Source: Spirodela intermedia (Eukaryota > Streptophyta > Magnoliopsida > Alismatales > Araceae). Taken from it: DNA of 64,000 nucleotides. Below, one piece after another: positions 1 to 12,295 of this stretch (position 1 is its first letter; every line of letters starts with the position of its first letter). A program made the position numbers and the translations under genes. The stretch is taken from the NCBI GenBank assembly GCA_902729315.2, contig LR746265.1, positions 441,501 to 505,500 of the forward strand, in the 5' to 3' direction. The notes beneath the pieces are model-generated. The model was not told where the DNA came from and ran no database searches. It saw only the letters and a program-made list of their open reading frames with translations.

Positions 1-1
1 C

Positions 2-238
2 CCGGCGGGGTCGAGTTCCTCCGGTGGGGTGCCAGCGGAGGTGCTGATCCGGCGGCTCTGCTCGTTTTTGCAGGAGCGGGGAGGCAGCGCCGGCTCAGGC
101 TCCATCGTGGAGCACTTCAAGGAGAGGGTACCCCCCGGGGACCTGCCCCTCTTCAGAAGCCTCCTCAAGGAGATCGCCGTCTTGGACAAGGCCGAGGGCG
201 GCGCGGCCTTGTGGGTTCTCAAGCCCGAGTATCGCTAG
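2..238 (+). CDS. CHR8: DNA excision repair helicase CSB/ERCC6-like (CHR8 type), C-terminal end only
   Basis: The frame is open from the window edge to a TAG at 236-238, giving the last 78 residues. Seen: a compact C-terminal domain with ...IRRLCSFLQERGG, SIVEHFKERVP, DLPLFRSLLKEIA and the ending LWVLKPEYR. From memory of the family, this matches the winged-helix-like tail of plant CSB (RAD26/ERCC6) SWI2/SNF2 ATPases, which end in a KPEY-type motif. CSB proteins act in the nucleus in transcription-coupled nucleotide excision repair. The helicase domain lies outside the window, so the call rests on the tail alone. The gene converges on the NECAP gene. The small GTG/ATG starts inside this stretch are not real starts. 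Confidence 0.75.
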   Translation, partial: PAGSSSSGGVPAEVLIRRLCSFLQERGGSAGSGSIVEHFKERVPPGDLPLFRSLLKEIAVLDKAEGGAALWVLKPEYR

Positions 239-809
239 GCTGCCAAAGTCAACCATCATGCACCCAGCCCCCCGCCATTTTTTGACCCGCCAAGGAAGAT
301 TACTTCCAAACCCTCCCTTTTTTCCTTCATCTCATTTTTGTCCCTCACTCTAAGATTACATGTAAAAGCTTCCGGACGCCCGTACCCTCTCTGTATATCC
401 ATTATATTAAAGGTAATTACATTCATTTTTAACAAATAAATGAAAATATATTAAATGATTATTTTTTTAAAAAAAAATGCTTCGTTTCTCATAGTTTGGC
501 CGAATTTATACATAAATCAGAGGGATTTATGTGAATCATCATGATTAGAGGAGCATTCATAGGCTTAGGGATTCAACCGAGATTAATTGATCAATGAACC
601 CATGATGATATTAATAGATATTCGTGGGGACTGAAAATCCAACAAAATGCTTCGAAAAGAAAGAGGAGATGGATGGGAGCACCTTCTGGATGCCGCCGCC
701 GCCGGCATCGGAGCCGGGCGATCGAAAGAGTCGGACGTTCCCTGATCTCCCCTTCTCCATGGGGAGACCAGGCCCATCAGACTCATGCGAGCGCCCCCGG
801 GGCCTCTTC
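239..809. other. Convergent intergenic spacer
   Basis: AT-rich DNA between the 3' ends of the CSB-like and NECAP-like genes, presumably holding both 3' UTRs. There are poly(A)-signal-like AATAAA/ATTAAA strings near 405-440. No coding frame with support was found. Confidence 0.6.
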
Positions 810-3800
810 TCAGAACGCCGCCCACCCGGATGCCGGGCCGCAGCTGGAACCAGATCCTGCCGACGATGGGAGGCTCTTCTGCAAGGCGTAGGATGGAAGG
901 AACAGATTCGATCATCAAGTATGAGTGCACGCAAATGTTGATCTTCATTTGGAAAAAAAAATATGAAAACTAGGCATGAATGAATGTTCATATCGACGAA
1001 GAAATAGAAAAAAAATTGGAAACATAAATTTCCTGCGCCGCTTGAAAGACAGTTCGGATCATCTTGATCACCCCATATTTATAGAAAAGTCGTTGACTTA
1101 AGAACAAGTAACCATCTCCAAGCAGATGAATGAAGAATTGACGAGAATATGCCAGAGAAGTCAGCTGCCTATTATTAATAGTTCCGTCATAAAATCAATC
1201 GTCATGTCTTCGATGGGCATTATTCACATGTTGTCATGAAGTCAAACAATAGCCGATATAGCTGCTCATTAAAGAGCATGAAAGCATCACCATACTACAT
1301 TATCGAGCAGTGGACTATAAATAAATTGCAAGTCAACGGCGCTCAAGGTGGAACATGCGATGTAAGAATTCACTTCGATATTTTCAAACCGTTGCTCGGT
1401 GGAGCCCTGTCCCCGCTAGCCATTTTGGCTTTGCTCTCACACTTGGATGCTCAACATGAAACAAAGGCACGACTAGACGAAAATCACAGAAGAAGACTCG
1501 CCGTACCTCGAGAGAGGAGAGATTTGACAGAGGATCAGTCGCTCGTTTGACAGATCCCCTTGGATCCTTGACGCCGTGACTAGATGCTATCCGAGTAGCT
1601 GCAGGATCGTTGGGCGGAGGGGGAAGAGGGGACCTGATTTTGCCAGCCCCAGTAGGTGGTGGTGCAATCAGTGTCACTGGTTTGGTCGTGGAGGAGGCAC
1701 CGCCAGACAGTCCGGCAGCTGAAAGCATCCCACTGCCCGTAGACAGCTTGTTTTTGACATTTATCCGAATGGTCTCACCTTCCTAATGATAGATACCAGC
1801 GAAAATTATCATACAAGAAAGAAATTCACCGTTTTGGTCACAAATAACATAGCAAAAGATGTGGATCAGGAATCCTGAGCGCGCATCCAGCACAACATCC
1901 ACAAAAGCTTATTATATCACATAAAACTTATGAGATCCAAGCAGCACATGGGGATATAGTAAGCATGGAACATCTAGGTTTTTCACGAATATTTATAGAT
2001 AATTGAAGAGTAATAGTTACGTAGCATGGAACATTCTGACAAGGTCATACTGCTCGATAAGTATCCATCTAAAAATCTCAGAGGAGAATAGAAAGCAAGA
2101 ACCCTAGAAACCAAAAACGCTTGTAGAGCGGCGGGAATGAAAAGCATAATGTGATATGATTTCAAAAATCTGATTTTCAGAAGAAACACAAACATAGAGA
2201 AACAACAATTTGAAAGAAAGGAACTATGAGATTGACAACCCTACGGCAATAAAAACATGGCCAATTGACTTGACAAAGAAAAATGAATTTCGGCAACCAA
2301 TTTATTTGGCTGGAGAAGAATGGATCGTTGCATGATAAGAATAAAGTCCATAGTATGATCAAGCACAGATTGCCAATTGAATTTAACCAGTGAAAAGTTT
2401 ACATACATTTTATGAGATGGGAAATTGTTGCCACAGAGAAGGAACCGATCAAACTCTCTCATTTTTTATTCTGTCTAGGCATAGATGGTCATCCGCAGCA
2501 TTTCTTTGAGACATGTTCAAGGGCACGGCATCTTTCAGAGGAAACTTCCTAGAAAACTGCCGAGAATGCTTAACTTGGGACACGGCAATGGAGGGGGTCC
2601 GGATTAGGCTGAGGTGACAAACATAGTTTTTCAGATTTCAGGATATGAGAAACCCTACGTTATACTAGAGTCACTACGTAGGAACTTTGTCGATGATTAC
2701 GAGAAATACTTCCAGTTTCCCTCTTTCCAAGGACCGTCAACCAAAATCACTTAAAGACCAACCATTTCACTTTATAAGTGTCGCACTCCAAACTCAAAGG
2801 AACATGCGTTATTCTGTAAAGCGAAAAACACGACGGTGCTATATTTCCAGGATGCGCGGGAATATCTGTAAGAAACTCATTGAAACAATCATAAGATTAA
2901 ACAAAAGAAAAAATAAGGGAACTAGAAGAAAACGCCTTCTGAATTCGAGTACATTAGAGAATGCATGTAAAAGTAAGAGGAAAAATCCAGACAGCTAGAC
3001 AATCATTCACGAAGATTCCTTCATTTTTGGGAAAACGATCTTTCAGGCACAGATTGTTTTCAGAAGATTTAAACCATAACTTCCTTGTTCAGTCATGGTA
3101 GAGAAAGAAATGAACTCCGTTGTCTATGCAGAGAAAAAAAGGACTACTAAATTTCATTACATTTATGGTGGAAAAGTACAAGGATGGCTAAATCTGCGAG
3201 ATACTGGATAAAGAATAGACTTTTGACAATTAAACAGATGCATTAGCCAGAAGCTAATAGTTTGCCGTGTATGAGACAGAGGGAAATAGAAAAGGAAACT
3301 TTCAATCAAGAAGTGACCGGCGACAGAAAGAAGTTAATAAATAATTAAATTAAAGATATCAAGTAAAGTTCGACATACGATGTAGGGCAGTAGCTTCTGG
3401 TTAGTAATGTAGGCTATCGACGAATCTTACACCACCAAAAATCCGTCACTAAGGATGAGTATATTTGTGCGAACAAAAATTACGCTCACCAACTCAACCA
3501 GAATTTCACCAGTATTGAGCATTTGGACCATTATGAAAAGGAGAGCAGCCGGGGAGAAAATGAATTGCACGCAAGCAATACTACACGCAATCCACGAATA
3601 GTATAATTTCTGCTCAGTTAAACTACGCCAACGCGCGGAAATTTCTTTGAATTTCGAAATAACACATCATGGATACCTTCAACCTGTGGTTCACGGCCGG
3701 GTGGATATCTATATGGTCGCTGCTGTCGTTGGGCCCCCCGGCGGCACCACCGCCGTCTCCATACTCCTTTTCATGCTCCCTCCGCACATACTTCTCGTGG

Positions 3801-4228
3801 TCCGATAGAGCGACATTGAAGTCGAAAGCTTCATTGCGCTCGGTGAACCCGAGGCCGATGAAAGCGTGCTTCCCGCGACCATCCTCGATCTTAAGCACGA
3901 AGTATCGAGACGAATCAAGGACAGTCTCGACAGAGGCCTCACGCTGCCCGGGTAGCACGAAACAGGCGGCAAAAAGATCCCCAGAATTAGGATCCTCGAG
4001 GCGGATCTCGCACCGCTCCTTGCATGAGACTACGCGGAGCCGCCCCGACCAGATCTTGTCTGTCTGCAGCCACTCACCACACTTATACCCGCCGCTCGTA
4101 CTCCGCGGCGGGATCTTGTACACCGACACCTCCCTCACCACCAGCAGCGTGTGCTCGAACGCCTCCTCGTCGCCATCCAACGCCCCAGCCACCGCCGACG
4201 ACGACGAAGACGAAAACATCCTCTCCAA
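810..4228 (-). CDS. NECAP-like adaptin-ear-binding coat-associated protein
   Basis: Three exons, transcribed right to left: 4228-3677, 1782-1507 and 878-810, all joined in phase 0, giving 298 residues. Plant NECAP proteins are about 300. Exon 1 is the PHear (NECAP) domain, with VREVSVYKIPPR, GEWLQTDKIWSGRLRV and AFIGLGFTERNEAFDFN, ending DIHPAVNHRLK. Exon 2 opens with EGETIRINVKNK, a hallmark join in this family, followed by a Pro-rich linker. Exon 3 is only 23 codons and ends GWAAF, a WxxF motif that binds AP-1/AP-2 ear domains. Splice sites: LK|gtatcc, ttag|gaaggt, CTCGAG|gtacgg, ccttgcag|aagagc. The family works in clathrin-mediated vesicle formation. Intron 1 is 1.9 kb and holds no supported gene. 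A TATA-like string lies near 4525-4532, which would imply a leader of about 270 nt. Confidence 0.93.
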
Positions 4229-4790
4229 ATTCCTCGTCCGGAACGAGATCGCAGACCGCGATGGCGAGAATCAGGGAATCAGCTGGAAGATGATCGCAGA
4301 CTCCTCTCTGGCAATCCCCCCGGAGGACGATCCCGAAGGAAACTGGCCGAGGATCACCACCGCTGGACCGATCCGATCGGAGAAGAGAAGGAAGCGTCGG
4401 CCGAGCCTCAGTTCCCCGTCCTCCCAAGAGAACCACCGACAGGCCGGCGAGATTCGCAGCAGGCAGGCAGATGGTGGAGTAGAAGGCGGGGAAAGGAAGA
4501 TGGAAAAAGGGAAGACACCAGAACAATATATAATACCCCGATAATGCCAAGTATTACGGTTCTACCACCCCATCAGACCTTATCCAAGTATTACGGTTTC
4601 CAATAAATACAAAATAAATAATTACCACCTTCGCGTTGTTAATAATACTTGAGTATTTAACGACGAGAAATTTAATTTTATTCTTGTAGTATGACGTCAT
4701 CATGACATCACGAGAGAGAGAGAGAGAGACAGCGCCAGTCGTATATAATTCTTGAAATATTTTCTGGAGATCGTAATATTAGACCAGGCC
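4229..4790. other. Spacer between NECAP and FBN4 (tandem, same strand)
   Basis: Holds the NECAP 5' leader and promoter and the FBN4 3' UTR. A (GA) run lies at about 4711-4728. Open frames here on both strands are low-complexity and lack splice or homology support. Confidence 0.5.
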
Positions 4791-6643
4791 TTAAGAGACG
4801 ACGAAGACCCTGAGCTCCTCCCTGTCCCCCCTGGTGATGCGGAGGTCGTCGTCCGCGTAGGTGACATCGAACTCGCCGCTGCCGGTGTTGGAAGGGGGCC
4901 GCAGGGAGTCGGGAAGCCGGGGAAGCTCCAGAGGTGGCAGCTGCGACAGGTTTCCGGTGGCCTTGACGGTCGTCTTCTCGAAGGTGATCCTGATCTTTGA
5001 CGATCCTGCGAGGCAAGCGCGCATTTGCATTAGATTCTCAAATTCTTCTTCCGCGAGGGAAACTTTTGGAATGTCTGGTTCTCTAAATCTGCGCCGCGGC
5101 CTCGCAGGATGTTGTCCCTTGAAGATGTTCTCTAAAAACGAAGACGAGCAAGGCAAGGAGGATCGGATGGCGAATCGAATCAGAGGAGCAGTGGATTACA
5201 AGGCATCTCAATGCAACGAGGGATTCTAGATCGGTAATTTGGGGAAGAAGGTGGCTGGCTACTCCGACAATAAGTTTCTTGGTACTTGAGAGCTAAATGA
5301 AATCGTTATCCACACACTGAAGCGAAGGATCCGCCAGATCAGTAGCGCACTTCACAGAGGGGTTCAAGATAGACAGGTGAACCGATCTGATGTTCTTGAA
5401 ATAGGAATCCGGAAGATATCTTTCTTGTTTGCTTGAGGACTATCTTATCTTAGATTAGATCAGATCAGATCATCGAACAAAGGGCGGAAGTGGAAGACTG
5501 ACCTATGACTTCAAACTTATGAGCCAAAGTAGCAGTTGCTTCAGCCGGTGGAAGGGGCCAAGGAGTCCCGAACTGGAGCTCCACTATGTTATCGAAATCC
5601 TTGCTCACGATGTCGATTCTTTGAAAAACCTGTCCAGAACTCCCATAGTGAGCCCACAGCATGATCAGTCACAGTATCTAGGGAGGGGATAGTTTCTAGA
5701 GAAATACCTGGCCGAGGGTTATCGGCAGAAGCCTTCCGACGGGGGGGCCGGGACGGCTGCCCCCAAGAGTGCGAGATGAGAAGGCACTGCTGTAGACTAA
5801 TTTCCATCTCCCCTGCAGTTTGTCGAGGTCACCTGCGAGGTCAACGGGCCCTCCTGCGGCCTCGAGCTCCTTGGCTGCTTCATCCGCTCTTCTTAGGTCA
5901 TCTTCACTAGCTGCAAGGCCTCTGTTAAGCCCAGATACAGTGTTCTGCATTTTTTTAGTCTCTAGATTAGCAAAGCAAGCTGGCGCTCGAGGAATTCAGT
6001 CACAACATGTCAAATTATGGAACTCCTGAAGCGTTCATTCTGGTTGCTTCGAGATCATTCTGAGATTTATTTATTTTTTATCTGTGATTGATTCGATGAT
6101 ATGTTCTTGCTAGTTATAATCTTGGATTAAATTCCTGGTACCAATTGAGATGAAGGCAGATTAAATTCAGCTGAGATGAATCCTGGACGAACTCCCGGTA
6201 CCAATTGGGGGTGAAAACCTTCCAGGACTAAATTCAACTGAAGCCGACAGCCTACACACCATACTTTGCGGAAGTGCAGAATTCCCTCGGTGAAACGAGC
6301 ACGAGATCTTCTACGATTATGGAAGATTCATTCTGTGAACAGGAAGAGGGCTCACCAGAAGCTTCAACTTCAGCGCGGCGACCTCCTCGAAGCTCGTTCG
6401 ATTGTACGAGGGCGACGAATCGAGGACGGGAGATCCATCCAGAACTACTCGGGGGATCTTCTTCCGGAGCCCTGCGGGGCCCCGTGCGGGGGGAACCCAG
6501 AAGCTCTCCCCGAGGAGCCGCCGGGAGCCGAGATTCGCCGCGGGTGAGCGGAGGAGGAAAGGATGGCGGCGGAGCGGAAGAGGAGAGGACGAGGAGCAGG
6601 GAGACGCGAGCGGCGGAGACGTCCGCATGAGAGAAGACGACAT
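4791..6643 (-). CDS. FBN4: Plastid-lipid-associated protein / fibrillin 4
   Basis: Four exons (6643-6356, 5944-5708, 5629-5503, 5005-4791), phases 0, 0 and 1, giving 288 residues. This is close to the length I recall for Arabidopsis FBN4/PAP6. The first ~80 residues are Ser/Pro/Arg-rich, as expected for a chloroplast transit peptide. The mature part has the PAP/fibrillin domain: NTVSGLNRGLAAS, DLDKLQGRWKLVYSSAF, LPITLGQVFQRID, VELQFGTPWPLPPAEATATL, KIRITFEKTTVKATGNLSQ and the ending DDDLRITRGDREELRVFVVS. Known family role: a plastoglobule and thylakoid lipocalin-like protein, linked in other plants to plastoquinone partitioning and stress tolerance. Splice sites: CTG|gtgagc, atgcag|AAC, CAG|gtattt, ggacag|GTT, ATAG|gtcagt, ctcgcag|GATCG. 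The start is the first ATG of the open transit-peptide frame. Confidence 0.95.
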
Positions 6644-8252
6644 TTACAGGTGGCGATGACGGAGTCTCCCGCTTCAAGAGGTACGCTTTCCTACCTGCAC
6701 AAAAACCATGGCTTTGCAGAGTGTCTCTTTTGGAGAGGAGGGCGAGCTCTGTGGCTGCTTATCCTCCGCCCGTTGAGCGGCGAACGGACGGCTGACAAGC
6801 GAGTGGGTGAGTGCCTTCTACGAATGGCCAGAAGGTTCGAGATAGCTTCTTTGAGCTTTAGGACCTAAAAATCGGGCCGAAGTCAGAAGCGCCCCCCTAA
6901 GGTGGGCTCGATGGGCTTACTTTTGGGTCAGGCTATTAGCTCTTTGGCCCATTTAGGCCCATATGGGCCTCTTTCTCGTCCCCCACCCACCCCCGTTAAC
7001 AGTAGATACATTGGTGAGATTTTCATGAACATTTCCCACGCTAGATACATATTTAGAGAGAGAGAGAGAGAGTCTCTGCTTTCATTTGCTGAGGAGTTTC
7101 CAAGGGACGCGCGGTGGGCGGGATAGTTGGTCAGTGCGCGGCTGATGCAACAGTCGGGAACTCGGTCAGCTGCTCACTCAGCCGGGACCGATGACAGAAG
7201 AGCCGCCAAAGCCATTAATGTTCTGTCAGACGGCGCCATGTGTCCAAACCCCCCGTTCGGTAGCGGACCTACTACTTGGAGTGCGTAAAGGCCAACACTG
7301 CCGTTGCCTTGGATGCCTGTCTGTTTCTCTCTCTCTAGATTGATATATATTTGAGAGCCCGATAGAGAGGGAAAGGCCACTACGCTTGGCTAGTAGAGAG
7401 TACATCCGTTGACGATTCAGTCATGGGATTTTCCCCATCCGCCCTCCCGGTCAAAACAATTGCCCGCACCCATTGGGCCACGTCAGCGTCGGTGGGGGCA
7501 CTCCTGCTCTGCTTGCATTCCTGGCCCTGGCCTTTGCATGAGAGGCCCACAGTTTTCTAGCCTTGGATCGCGTAAACTAATGGACTACCGATCAAAATAT
7601 AGCTGACGAGGGTGAATCTTGAGCGCCGGATGGTAGGATCAGAAGACGTGCAGGCTTTTCGGCCCGTCCGGTCCTCGTTTAATAATCCGGGTATGCCAAG
7701 GTCAACGGTTCAGCCGCCCAATGTCCGGGTGTCAACCGGGCCGGGACAGGTTATTACTCCCACCCTAAGGACGGTCCCCGGGGCGAGGGCCCGGTACGGG
7801 TTCAACGGTGGTTTTATTCATATTTGCCCAATTAGGCTCGCTTAGCCAGGCTACCCTCTAGGGGTTTATGGGTCATTCGGGCCGGGCCGACATAAGATAG
7901 CCCGAGCTAGATTCGGGCTTTTCAAGGCCGATGGCAGCCCGGCCCGATATCTGACGTAAAACTGCTGAAAAGTCGTCGAGTACAGCGGTGAAACGTGCTT
8001 CTTCCCTCCCTCCGCTCGACCTCAGCCGCAGAGAGAGAGAGAGAGATAGAGGGAGGAAGTTTCTCTCTCTCACGATAAAGACGGGCAGCAACAATGGGCT
8101 GCCCCTGCGATGGGAAGCTAGGATATTCCTACGACTCCGGGTTATATAAATATCTATCCTCTTCCTGATAAACCTTGCCGGCCATCAAGCTCACGTCTGC
8201 TCCACATCTCTCTCTCTCTCCTGCTCTCTCCGTGGGTCTTCGCTGTTAAGTT
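6644..8252. other. Divergent intergenic region between FBN4 and FAO
   Basis: About 1.6 kb between two start codons that face away from each other, so both promoters lie here. It has GGCCCA/GGGCC-type motifs (TCP/site-II-like) around 6860-6970 and 7860-7940, and short (GA) runs at 7054-7070 and 8030-8046. No coding region is supported. Confidence 0.5.
8143..8152 (+). promoter_or_regulatory. TATA box of the fatty alcohol oxidase gene
   Basis: TATATAAATA lies about 100 nt upstream of the FAO start codon, in a GC-moderate context and followed by a CT-rich leader. This is the usual plant spacing for a core promoter with a ~75-nt leader. Confidence 0.6.
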
Positions 8253-10713
8253 ATGGAGAGGGGGTGGAAGAGGGAGTGCCATCCCCTGCTGAAAGGAGGG
8301 AGGAGGGCCGGCGAAGGGCCTTCTCATGGCTTCTCCAAGGCCCAGGTGCGGGCCTTAGCCGCCATGTGCGAAGCTCTGATCCCACCTCTCGAGGCGGAGA
8401 ACCTCTCCATCCCCGGCAGCAGAGAGGAGCCCCCCAGCAAGAGCCTCCAAACCTTCTACCGGGCCTCCGGCGCCGATCCCCCTCTCCCCGACGAGGTTCG
8501 CCGGCTGATTCTTCCTCCTTTCTCTCTCTACCTTCTTCTTCTCTCTCTAATTCCGCCGCCTTTGTGCTTGAGCAGGTAGCGGAGCTGATCGGGAAGGGCC
8601 TGTCGGAGGGCACCTATCTGATGAAGGCCGTTCTGTGGGCTCTGTCCACCCGTCTGGGGACCCTCACCCTCTGTAGATTGGTCTGCCTGTCAGGGGAATT
8701 CCCTTTCGTCCACCGATTCTCTGAGCTTCCGCTGAGGAAGAGAGAGAAGCTGCTGCAGAGGTGGAGCCGGGAGACCTTCTTCCGGCCGCTGAGGCTGGTC
8801 TTCCTCCTCGTCAAGATCCTCGCCCTGTATAACTTCTTCTCCAGGGTAATAACATCTCTTTCCTCTCACTGTTCATTCACCGGGTGAGCCTTCTTCTTCT
8901 TCCTCTTCCTAGACTGACTCTCTCTCTCTCTCTCTCTCTCTGGTTTCAGTTGGACGAGAACTTGGAGAATCGGGCATGGGAGGCGATCGGGTACCGCCTC
9001 CCCGAAGAAGAAGGGCCTGGCAGAGCACGCGGAGAGAGGCTGCTGGAGAAGGGAGTGGTGGAGATGGAGAAGGAGACGGACTCATCCTTGCTCAAGTCTC
9101 TGTCGCAGAAGGGCCTCAGGGTGCACGAGGATCTCACCGAGGACGTCCTCAACGTCGAGTGCGACGTGGTGATCGTCGGCTCCGGCTGCGGCGGCGGGGT
9201 CGCCGCCGCCGTCCTTGCCGGCTCCGGCTTGAAGGTGGTCGTCCTCGAGAAGGGGGGCTACTACGTGGGGGAAGACTACTCCTCGAAGGAAGGCCCGTCC
9301 ATGGAGAAGCTCTACGAGGCGAAGGGAATCCTCAGCACCCTCGACGGGAAGATCATGATCTTGGCCGGCGCTACCGTCGGCGGCGGCTCCGCCGTCAATT
9401 GGGCGGCCTGCATAAGGACGCCGGCGGACGTGATGAGAGAGTGGGCGGAGGACTACCGCCTCTCCCTCTTCCGATCCTCTGACTACCTCTCCGCCATGGA
9501 CGCCGTCTGGAAGAGGATCGGCGTCACAGAGAGATGCGCAGAGGAGGGTTTGCAGAACAAGATCTTGCGCAGGGGCTGCGAGAAGCTCGGGCTGAAGGTG
9601 GAGTTTGTGGCGAGGAACTCGCCGGAGGGCCACTTTTGCGGGTCCTGCGGCTACGGCTGCCCCACTGGCGAGAAGCGCGGCACCGACACCACCTGGCTGG
9701 TTGACGCCGTCGACCACGGTGCGGTGCTCATCACTGGCTGCGAGGCCGAGAAGTTCCTCCTCGAGAAGCAGAAGACGAAGACGAAGACGAAGAAGTGCGT
9801 CGGGGTGGCGGCGCGGGCCGTCGCCGGCGAGGTGAAGAGGAGGCTGCGTGTTCACGCGAAGGTGAGCATCTCCTCCGGTGGGGCGCTGCGGACGCCGCTC
9901 CTGCTGGCCGCCAGCGGCCTCAAGAACCGCCATATCGGGAAGAACCTGCACCTCCACCCGGTTATCATGGCGTGGGGGTACTTCCCTGAAGCGGGGTCGG
10001 ACCTTCCCGGGAAGGTCTTCGATGGGGGGCTCATCACGTCGCTGCACAAGGTAGAGGAGCCCGCCGGCGGCAGCGGGGGGAGCAGGGTCATCGTGGAGAC
10101 GCCGGGGTTGGGGCCGGGGTCGTTCGCCACCTTGACCCCGTGGGTTTCGGGGAGGGACATGAAGGAGAGGATGTGCAGGTACGAGAGGACGGCCCATCTC
10201 TTCGCGCTGGCCAGGGACCGCGGCGCCGGCGCAGTGGAGGGCGACCGGAGGATAAGCTACAAGTTCCACGCCGGCGACAGGGAGGAGCTCCGGCGGGGGC
10301 TGAGGCGAGCGCTGCGGATACTGGTGGCCGCCGGCGCCGCCGAGGTGGGCACCCACCGGAGCGACGGGGAGAGGATAAAGTGCAGGGGGTTGAAAGAGGA
10401 GGAGCTGGAGGAGTTCCTCGATGGGGTGGCGCCGCCGAGGGGCCCCAGCTCCGGAGACAAGCTGTGGTCCCTCTACGCCTCCGCGCACCAGATGGGGAGC
10501 TGCCGGATGGGCGCCAGCGAGGAGGAGGGCGCCGTCGATGAGAACGGGGAGAGCTGGGAGGCGGAGGGCATGTTCGTCTGCGACGCCAGCCTCTTCCCCA
10601 CGGCGCTCGGGGTGAACCCCATGATCACCGTCGAGTCCATCGCCCTCTGTCTCTCCCAGCGGATCGCCAGGTCCATGGCCGCGGGGAAGACCACCACCAC
10701 CACCACCCATTGA
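8253..10713 (+). CDS. Long-chain fatty alcohol oxidase (GMC oxidoreductase)
   Basis: Three exons (8253-8495, 8576-8845, 8950-10713), all phase 0, giving 758 residues. Plant FAO proteins are about 740-760. The enzyme oxidises long-chain fatty alcohols to aldehydes with FAD and O2, at membranes; this is family knowledge. Seen: the N-terminal plant FAO region with [15 protein letters not shown]-type sequence, a hydrophobic stretch [19 protein letters not shown] near residues 150-170, and the FAD dinucleotide fold [11 protein letters not shown] at about 248-253. Further on are [13 protein letters not shown] near 310, [16 protein letters not shown], and the C-terminal GMC part [11 protein letters not shown] (His near 684) and [14 protein letters not shown]. 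Intron 2 ends in a (CT)n tract that serves as its polypyrimidine tract. Oddities: a KTKTKTKK run and a C-terminal poly-Thr tail ending in His. Third-position GC is very high. Confidence 0.95.
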
Positions 10714-11159
10714 CATTGAGGCCCTGGTTTGATCTTCATCGGGCCATCAATCCAGTCGTGTAGATTCCACGTATGAATTCGCAAGAACCGTGAGTGGCCT
10801 TGTCCGATCTGGCTCACTGCTCCCGAGCTTCCTGTCCGCGAGCGGTTCAGTAATGGCGGCTAAATGTTTCACACGATTGTTGGCCTCAAATCTGTCAGCG
10901 TCGTCCTAAATGGGTTTGATTGCGTCTGAGAAGAATGTGACCTACCGAACTATCGACCACGCGAGAAATTCTCTACAGGAGGCGAAGATATTGGACGCCG
11001 TACTGTTCCCTCCGCCGCGGCTGCCACTTGAGCTCCGGAGAGACGGAGGCGTCTCCGCCCACCGTTCCTGTTGAATGAGGCAATTATCATTCACCCACTG
11101 ATCAACGTGGGCGTTGTCCCTATTTGATTATTTTATTTATCCTTCCACCTACGACAGAA

Positions 11160-11162
<3 letters not shown>

Positions 11163-11201
<39 letters not shown>
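11163..11201. repeat. (CT)n microsatellite
   Basis: Uninterrupted CT dinucleotide run of about 39 bases, about 450 nt downstream of the FAO stop. Confidence 0.95.
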
Positions 11202-11203
<2 letters not shown>

Positions 11204-12072
11204 CCTGACGACTAAATCACGTGAAGTGACAGAAAGTTACATCCTTTCACTAGACTGCTGGCTCTGATAGTAGGGAATATGAAGGTCAGCGCCAGTGACC
11301 TCTGAACCCACAGGAGGCCCCCCGAGGGAATAACTCCAAGTTTACCTGCGAGAGCTCGTGAGGGCCGATAGGGTCCCGGATCTGGATCTACTCGCCGCAG
11401 CCTTCACGGCCGCCACTGCCGTCGCCGAAACGTCTTCAGGGCTCGTGACCGAAAAGTTTGAACGGCGACTGAGGCCTGAAGAAGGCAACTTCGGTGAACC
11501 CAAGAAAGACTGCGTGATGGTGACCGACCTTGGAAGGGAGGTAACCGATGGGAGACGGAGAAAAGGAGAAACTTTTCCGTCAGAGACCCATAAGAGTTGG
11601 GGAGAGGCGAGTCTCTTTCAAGTGGCCCAAAATAAAGAGGGGGGAAGAGAGAGAGAGAGAGAGAGAGAGAGCCACAGTGCCTGTCGTCGCTACTTCTCTC
11701 TCTTTAAGAGGGAGGGGAGCCTGTTCCGAGGGCCAAACTAAAGAGGTGGAGAGAGAGAGAGAGACATTGTCGTTGCTGTTGCTTCTTAAAGAGGAAGGGG
11801 AGTTTGTTCCAAAAGGCCCAAAATAAAGAGCGAGAGCGAGAGAAAGAGATTGCGCAGTCGGTTTCCTGTCTTTTAAGCTACCCGTGTAGCTAGGGAACCC
11901 TGAGTGGGAGGAGTTCGCACATCAACGTCACCGGATCTCCCCGCCCACGGCAACCGCGTGGCTCACTCCAAGTGCACAACGTCGCGAACGCCCGGCCTCT
12001 TCCTCTCCCCTCACACCGATTCCGTGCAATTCGCCTTAGACACATTTATACGGCCCGCCGTATCTATCTGAG

Positions 12073-12074
<2 letters not shown>

Positions 12075-12109
<35 letters not shown>
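12075..12109. repeat. (GA)n microsatellite
   Basis: GA dinucleotide run of about 35 bases, less than 200 nt from the 3' end of the SCS beta coding region. Confidence 0.9.
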
Positions 12110-12110
<1 letters not shown>

Positions 12111-12295
12111 CCTTATTGCCGGGAGGGGGGGGATCCTCTGTTATGATGACACTGTGGTCACCAATATAATGAACCAAGCGGGAGCGGGGGAGCCCAAGAC
12201 GATCCCAAAAATCATGAAGGCCAGGTATGTGTGTCTACTGCGGGAAATCAATTTTGGCGTCAAATGCGATGGGCCAGGGGGGTTGACCCGGAGGC

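Larger units (their letters stand above)
10714..12295. other. Convergent spacer between FAO and SCS beta
   Basis: Holds both 3' ends. Most of it is microsatellite-rich: (CT)n at 11163-11201 and (GA)n at 11646-11671, about 11747-11764 and about 12075-12109. Open frames at 11358-11826 are driven by the GA runs and have no supported homology. Confidence 0.5.

Noticed and set aside
2687-2998. 103-residue basic frame inside NECAP intron 1
   Set aside because: AT-rich, Lys/Arg-biased, and lies within an intron required by the NECAP exon chain. No homology that I know.
9082-10716. 544-residue open frame antisense to the fatty alcohol oxidase exon 3
   Set aside because: It is the mirror of a very GC3-rich coding exon. 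It is Gly/Pro/Arg/His-rich, has no family resemblance, and the sense strand has full GMC motifs.
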